Program-made: the position numbers and the translations under genes
Assembly: GCA_963971285.1 (NCBI GenBank)
Contig: OZ020250.1
Coordinates: forward strand, 11,268,499 to 11,332,498
DNA: 64,000 nucleotides
Source: Astropecten irregularis
Taxonomy: Eukaryota; Echinodermata; Asteroidea; Paxillosida; Astropectinidae
Direction: 5' to 3'
In this document: positions 58,767 through 64,000 of the stretch, in pieces
Numbering within the stretch: position 1 is the first letter of the stretch
Layout of the letters: every line of letters begins with the position of its first letter
The notes under the pieces: generated by a model
What the model was told of the DNA's origin: nothing
Databases searched by the model: none
What the model saw: only the letters and a program-made list of their open reading frames with translations

Positions 58767-59794
58767 TTAAAGTTTTTTTTTGCTTTTTCGCGGAAGCGAA
58801 AAGCCTTTATTTTTGTTCTGTTTTTTTTTTGGTTTTCCGCGCAAGCAAAAACCCTTTATTTTTGTTCTGTTTTATTTTCTTCCATTTTGATTTCCCATAG
58901 ACTTTACACAGGGTCATTCTACTCGCCACTTTGGTCCCTTTTAAACAGCCGATCTTAACCAAACTTGGTCTAAAGGAAGTCCATATAGGGTAGTTGTCAT
59001 CATGACGTCATGGAGTGTCACGTGAAAATGCCTTAAAGGGGCAAATTTCACACATCAATTATAAACGGACCCTAGGTCCGATTTGGTTGAAACTTGGTAT
59101 GTATCTAAGTCGGGAAGTGTTAAAACAAAAAGTTACAATTACATCATCATGACATCATCGTGTGTCACGTGACAACGTCTTAAAGGGGTAAACTTTACAC
59201 ATCAATAATAAATGAACCCTAGGTCCGATTGGGTTGAAACTTGGTATGTATCGAAGTCGGGAAGTGTTAAAACAAAAAATTACAATTACATCATCATGAC
59301 ATCATCGTGTGTCACGTGACAACGTCTTAAAGGGGTAAACTTTACACATCAATAATAAATGAACCCTAGGTCCGATTGGGTTGAAACTTTGTATGTATCT
59401 AAGTCGGGAAGTGTTAAAACGAAAATTTGCAAATACGTCATCATGACGTCATCGTGCGTCACGTGAAAGCACCTTAAAGGGGGCAAAATTCAAACATTAT
59501 TTATAAACGAACCCTAGGTCCGATTCGGTTGAAACTTGGTATGTATCTAAGTCGGGAAGAGTTTATATTTTTGTTTATAGGCCCTATGCAAAAATTGTGT
59601 GTCACGTGACAAGGATTTAAAGGGGCAAACTATGATATGCCAATTAAGAATTAACAAACCCTAGAAGAAGCTCCTCATTTAAAAGTAGTAAGAATGAAAA
59701 TCAAAATTTCTGAAAAGTAGCACATATTAAGAAGGCATTTTATAACATATGTGGAAAAGCCTTATGTGCTGTTTCCAACAGCCATAAACTCTAG
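58767..59794 (+). mobile_element. Helitron/HINE-like element E (GGAAAAGCC family)
   Basis: It starts after the CTAG of the previous element; the 5' module TTTTCGCGGAAGCGAAAAGCC/TTTTCCGCGCAAGC...ACCCTTTATTTTTG is doubled. It ends with GTGGAAAAGCC, hairpin GCTGTTTCCAACAGC (59768-59782) and CATAAACTCTAG (59794). It is related to elements A-D but carries a different internal minisatellite. Confidence 0.75.
59000..59590. repeat. ~147-bp tandem repeat, four units, in element E
   Basis: GTCACGTGA recurs at about 59017, 59163, 59311 and 59458 (spacing 146-148). Each unit also contains TTAAAGGGG, AACCCTAGGTCCGAT, TTGAAACTTGGTATGTATC and a CATCATGACRTCAT word. One such unit, slightly diverged, is at 40530-40660 in element A. 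Confidence 0.88.
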
Positions 59795-59933
59795 TTTTTC
59801 TTCTTCCTCTTCCTCTTCTTCTTGTCGCTTAAGAAGGCATTTTATAACATATGTGGAAAAGCCTTATGTGCTGTTTCCAACAGCCATAAACTCTAGTTTT
59901 TCTTCTTCCTCTTCCTCTTCTTCTTGTCGCTTG
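59730..59933. repeat. 102-bp tandem duplication across a Helitron-like 3' end
   Basis: AAGAAGGCATTTTATAACAT through the CTAG end and the following TTC-rich run occurs twice (59730-59831 and 59832-59933), with at most one difference. It duplicates one end-to-start junction. Confidence 0.88.
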
Positions 59934-60110
59934 AGTTACCATATACTTTTTCTCTGCGGCACTTTGGCTACTTTTAAACTGCCGATTTTAACCAAACTTG
60001 GTCTGAAGGAAGTCCATATAGGGTAGTTGTCTCCTGAAACTTTTCGACATCATGACGTCATAACTTGATTTTATATGAATTTTTTAATATTTCTCACAGC
60101 CCGTTAACTT
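59897..60110 (+). mobile_element. 5' part of a further Helitron-like element, truncated
   Basis: The TTC-rich run, a GCCACTTTGG-like block, TTTTAACCAAACTTGGTCTG and ATCATGACGTCAT follow in the family order and then stop near 60110, just before the next TIR element. A related fragment lies at 62510-62640. Confidence 0.65.
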
Positions 60111-60659
60111 TGTACACAGATTACCGTAAAGTGCCATGTATACGGCGCACCCATGTATACGGCGCACCCCAACTTTTGACATCAGCCTGCAGAAAAAAAA
60201 AAATCAGCGGGAACGACCAAAGAAATTAGAAAACTGCATCGCTCATTTTTCCCAGCTCATTTGTGATTTGTATTTCAATTGAGAATTTCAAATTCTACAA
60301 AAATAAAAACAATGAATTACTCAATCAAACTCACAACTTTCAGGGATGTTTTGCCCGAGTTTACAACAACCCGAAGTGCGTCAGTGTCACACAACGCTGC
60401 GCCACGCCACGCCGCAGAAAGCAGTACGGAGGCCTACATGATGTACTATCGATAAGCGTGCGGCGCGGCCTACATCCTGTCGTGCACACGTGCAAACAGT
60501 ATTCGATCTCCACCATAGTAGACTTCCTCAGCAGTCTACATATTCAACGGACAATTGTATATTCCCGTTCCGTATGCCTCAATTCCAGTCATGTATTTTT
60601 TGTGTGAGTGGACAATTTGTTGCAATACTTACACGTGGTACGCATTAGGCCGAAGAATG

Positions 60660-61010
60660 AGCATAGCAGTATCAACTCGTACTGACCGTACGCCGAGTCG
60701 CCGACCAACTCCCACGCCGACCCTATTGTACGTCGTCCAACTCCTACACTGACCAACTCGTACGTACGCCGGCCAACCCGTACCGTACCCGTACACCATT
60801 TCTATTATGACTTTTCTCTGAATTTCAGGGATTCTGGGTTTTTTTTCCTGAAAAATCCTCAAATAAAATCTCGCGCAAAAAAATCCCGATAAAAAAAAGA
60901 CCAACCCCTTGAAAAAAAACCACCTGATTATTTACTTGCGTACGAGTTGGTAATTAGCGTACGGCTAGTTGGTCGGCGTACGGGTTTAGCGGCGTACGAG
61001 TTGGCTCAAT
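60660..61010. repeat. Inverted clusters of CGTACGAGTTGG motifs
   Basis: Complementary-orientation copies (CCAACTCSTAC, GCCGACC) at 60660-60785 face forward copies (GCGTACGAGTTGG, TTGGTCGGCGTACG) at 60940-61010. The same motif forms the tract at 47030-47130. Confidence 0.75.
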
Positions 61011-61122
61011 GCACCTCAAATTGTTCATTCTACGTCCGCAATTGCGCAGAGCAAATTTTTTGATTGGCTAGACGATCTGCGCGTGCTTTACAAATTGTCA
61101 TCTTACAATAAAACAAATCAAA

Positions 61123-61221
61123 ATGGCGCTTCAAGTTGCAGCGAAACGCTGTCGCGAACTTGACGTTTTTACCCATGAGCATAAGGATATTTCCAAATGG
61201 AAAATGACTATTGCTGATTAA
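61123..61221 (+). pseudogene. 32-codon frame, possible transposase N-terminal stub
   Basis: It starts MALQVAAKRCRELDVF after an AAAATGGCG start context and stops at TAA after WKMTIAD. The basic, helical N-terminus and its place in a TA-type element suggest the first coding bases of a pogo/Tc-like transposase left after deletion. No DDE motif is present. Confidence 0.25.
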
Positions 61222-61736
61222 AATAATGACTCCAGACACAGGTTTGATAATTTATTGAACAATCACGACATTCTTAAATGAAATATGTACGTCCGACCAT
61301 GGTCCAACGATCGGACCGTCACGGCCCGGAGCTTGCATGTACTGTAATGGAAATGCACATGTCCACTCGCCCGTCGTCGTGTGCACAATTACGGCGCTCC
61401 AACCGTGTTTTCGCACGGTATTTTCGGTGTCTCTAGTCCTAACCCTAATCGATTTTTGCATTTCAGTTTTCCTTGGCCATTCGCAAGAGTCGGAAATATT
61501 AGATTTTTAAAATGGTATTTTTCATGAATCATTCGCTCAATTTTCAGTCAGACATCGTGCTAATTGGTTACTGTTGCTGCCGGTGCATCACATGCTTTAA
61601 CTAGGCGTGGCGCAATGATCACAACCCACACTCTCGAGACCGCCAGCGGGCTGTACCCATGTATACGGCGCACCCCCAACTTTTGATTTTTGCCGAGGTG
61701 ATAAAAAGTGCGCCGTATACATGGAACTTTACGGTA

Positions 61737-62788
61737 CGTGACAATATGGTTGTGTACAAAACATGATGCTCGAATGACTCAACTCTCCCCATACATGTAC
61801 ACTGCACTGTACGTACGCAATTCACTGCACTGTGTGTATGGCATTCATAATAATGTCCGCGGATTACGTGACTCGATCAAAACTTTGTTTATAATCTTGC
61901 CATAGACATTTTCATGTAAGACTTTTTATATATTGTTAAATACCAGCACCAAATATCGAAATGCTATCGATGTAGGTTACCGTATTGTACCTCATTTTAT
62001 GGGTCACGTTAATATTAGCTATACATGTACAACTTAATACTTGGGAAGAGTTGTATGGAAAAGTGCAATGATCCATAATTTGTTTTTTTGTACGTGGCAA
62101 TCATTTTACACATGAACAAATTAAATTATGTCACGTCATTTCCCCTAGACTTTAGTGTAATCAGAGTGATTTCATGTTCTTGATATAATTTTGTATAAAT
62201 ATTCTATTCCGTAGGCCTATTTATAGGCAAAACACAGTCAGCGTCGGTCCCCCATCGGCCCGACCTCGGCTGGACGACCATTGTTAGTACACGCGGTGGT
62301 ATTTTTTTATAGTGGCAACCACCATGCACCGGCAGACCACGGTCGGTGGATGGGCGGCGCTGGTGAGCCGCCGGCCGCGGCCCGATGGCGTGGCTTGCGC
62401 ACTTGGCCATGGGCCGGGACGTGATGTCCGATTGACCGTTGACTCAAAACTATATTTTCCCTCATAGACAATGCACATACGTCTTTTTTATATCATTTTC
62501 AAACAATTTTAATAACACATAGAAGTAATGGCTGATCGCCTCGAAAATTGGTAGGTTTGGAAAATAGAGGTTGGCGATCGTAATAATGAAGTCATGACAA
62601 CTTCATCACTTAATTTTTTATAAATTTTTCAATCTTTCTCACGCTACCTGATTGACATGAAAATAATGATCATAGTAAAACATACCATGTGATGGTCGAT
62701 TGACTCAATTTCCCAAAACATGTGTAAAACATTGTATGCAGTATGTAAAACTTACATGTTGTCTGTTGACTTTTCAGAATTATTCACA
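61737..62788. other. No gene seen; Helitron-like fragment and GC-rich patch
   Basis: Bases 62510-62640 resemble 40861-40985 of element A (GCCTCGAAAATTGGTA, GATCGTAATAATGAAGTCA). Bases 62235-62440 are GC-rich with no recognisable gene or RNA. Confidence 0.5.
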
Positions 62789-63115
62789 AAATGTTTGCGA
62801 GTTGACGTAATGTTTGCGAGTTGACGTAATGTTTGCGAGTTGACGTAATGTTTGCGAGTTGACGTAATGTTTGCGAGTTGACGCAATGTTTGCGAGTTGG
62901 CGCAATGTTTGCGAGTTGATGCAATGTTTGCGAGTTGATGTAATGTTTGCGAGTTGACGTAACGTTTGCGAGTTGACGTTATGTTTGCGAGTTGAAGCAA
63001 TGTTTGCGAGTTGACGTAATATTTGCGAGTTGACGCAATGTTTGCGAGTTGACGTAATGTTTGCGAGTTAATGCAATGTTTGCAAGTTGATGGAATGTTT
63101 GCGAGTTGATTCTAT
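62789..63115. repeat. 19-bp minisatellite, ~17 copies
   Basis: Consensus AATGTTTGCGAGTTGACGT, 19 bp, head to tail. The variable positions are concentrated at the 3' end of the unit (GACGTAA, GACGCAA, GATGCAA, GATGTAA). Edge units on the right are the most diverged (TTGCAAG, TTTTCGAC). Confidence 0.95.
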
Positions 63116-64000
63116 GTTTTCGACAAAAGGATTTTGAGGGCATGATCATGAAACAATTTTCGAGGGACCAAAACGATTTCCACATGAATACACAAAACAT
63201 AATTTCGAGAATAACACAAGAAGATTTTGATGGCAGAAAATGATGTTCATGTATGACGTACAAGAAATTATCTCGAGGCTTTTCCGCTCCGCGTCTCGAA
63301 AATCCCCCCCCCCCAAAAAAAAAAAACCCAACAAAACAAAACAAAAAATGCAACGGGGACCGGGTGAGTGTCCCACCTTGCAGGCCGCGAGGTCTCGCAT
63401 CAAAAATGCTACACGTACGGGGTGCGTGGACCGCACTGGTCATCACGGGCCCATGCCTCGGGCTGAATGCGTCGCAAGCCCCCACGTGCTGTGTCTCCAG
63501 ACTGGTGGTAGGGCACCCGCATTTACTGGTCTTTTACAAAATTCCAAATTTGGCATGTAAATGTTACTTTATTGCGTTGGAAATTCTTTATTTAAAAAAG
63601 GAAATACTCAGGTTGAACTGTTAGGCTTTGGTTAGCTTTGGTAAAAAAAACTAGCGATTAAACAAAAAGTTATATACTCAATTTTGTATAGTCACCCACG
63701 TGACTTACGGTTTTCCATGTTTATCATGAAAACGGCTAAATTATACCGTTTATTTGTGTACAAATGTTCTATTCTACTTTTGGAAGACCTTTCCAGTCAC
63801 GATAAAGGCATGCATTGGCGCCAAAAAGCGCTAAAAAGCGCCCACTAACGAGGCCGGCGTGTACCTTTAGCTTATATAAATACATCTTAATAGATGGGAA
63901 GAGTTGTGTATGAAAAAAAAACTGCAATGATCCACAGACTTCGTAGTACACGTATTTTGTTTGTGAACAGAGTTTAGTACGATTTGGTCATTTATAAAAC
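63116..64000. other. No gene seen
   Basis: It contains a C11-A12 tract (about 63305-63328) followed by AACAAAACAAAACAAAAA, and a GC-rich patch at 63340-63530. Two overlapping plus-strand frames of 106 and 123 codons begin in low-complexity DNA; I do not support them as genes. Confidence 0.4.

Larger units (their letters stand above)
60124..61734. mobile_element. 1,611-bp TIR element with CCGTAAAGTKCCATGTATAC ends and TA TSD
   Basis: The left end CCGTAAAGTGCCATGTATAC plus GGCGCAC is matched by the inverted right end (one mismatch, G versus T), flanked by TA (60122-60123 and 61735-61736). A second CCATGTATACGGCGCACCC lies just inside each end in the same orientation, so the right end can fold into a ~90-bp hairpin. 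A TA duplication points to a Tc1/mariner/pogo-type mobiliser. Most of any transposase is missing. Confidence 0.82.

Noticed and set aside
62789-63115. 19-bp array as CRISPR
   Set aside because: Units are contiguous with no unique spacers; it is a plain minisatellite.
63240-63624. Overlapping 106- and 123-codon frames as a gene
   Set aside because: They read through a C11-A12 tract in two frames with no domain and no conserved start.

Overview
This is animal nuclear DNA with essentially no recognisable host gene. The AT-rich composition, the absence of long open frames, the very frequent TAGGCCTA/ACATGTACATGTA words and the many transposon families with terminal inverted repeats (TIRs) suggest a marine invertebrate deuterostome. 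An echinoderm is my best guess and a hemichordate is possible, but this is inference without a database search. Almost every segment I could explain is mobile or tandemly repeated DNA, often one element inside another. In several places the uninterrupted target site is also present in the window, so insertion events can be reconstructed.

Layout. 1-309 is the end of one unit of a 1455-bp satellite. 310-9394 is a 9,085-bp CACTA (EnSpm)-type transposon with perfect 47-bp TIRs and a 3-bp target duplication (TSD), inserted in that satellite; it carries a ~155-bp tandem array at 6128-7470. 9395-25400 holds 11 virtually identical satellite units, each containing a 483-bp TIR element and degenerate AACCCTA telomere-like motifs. 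25404-27540 is a pile of nested TIR elements. 28095-30196 is a three-level nest: a PIF/Harbinger-type MITE inside an 8-bp-TSD element, which sits in the TSD of another 8-bp-TSD element. 30580-32560 is a deleted and frameshifted Ty3/Gypsy retrotransposon with gag, protease and the start of reverse transcriptase recognisable. 33520-35103 is another three-level nest, including a 709-bp element built from tandem palindromes. 38370-39847 is a hAT-type element with an exact 8-bp TSD.

40300-44425 and 57524-60110 contain head-to-tail Helitron/HINE-like elements (3' hairpin plus CTAG end). They carry internal minisatellites rich in transcription-factor-like motifs: ETS palindromes, nuclear-receptor half-sites and TGACGTCA. 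46131-47420, 48643-49686, 50218-51432, 56014-57408 and 60124-61734 are further TIR elements or inverted repeats. A tRNA-like sequence lies at 51685-51757. A 19-bp minisatellite lies at 62789-63115.

The genes do not work together in any pathway. The only coding traces are transposon remnants and one weak candidate exon (52451-52649). The main interest is structural: satellite birth around a TIR element, insertions datable by their empty sites, ultra-short palindromic inserts with perfect 8-bp TSDs, an element made of tandem palindromes, and tandem Helitron-like units that spread regulatory motifs.
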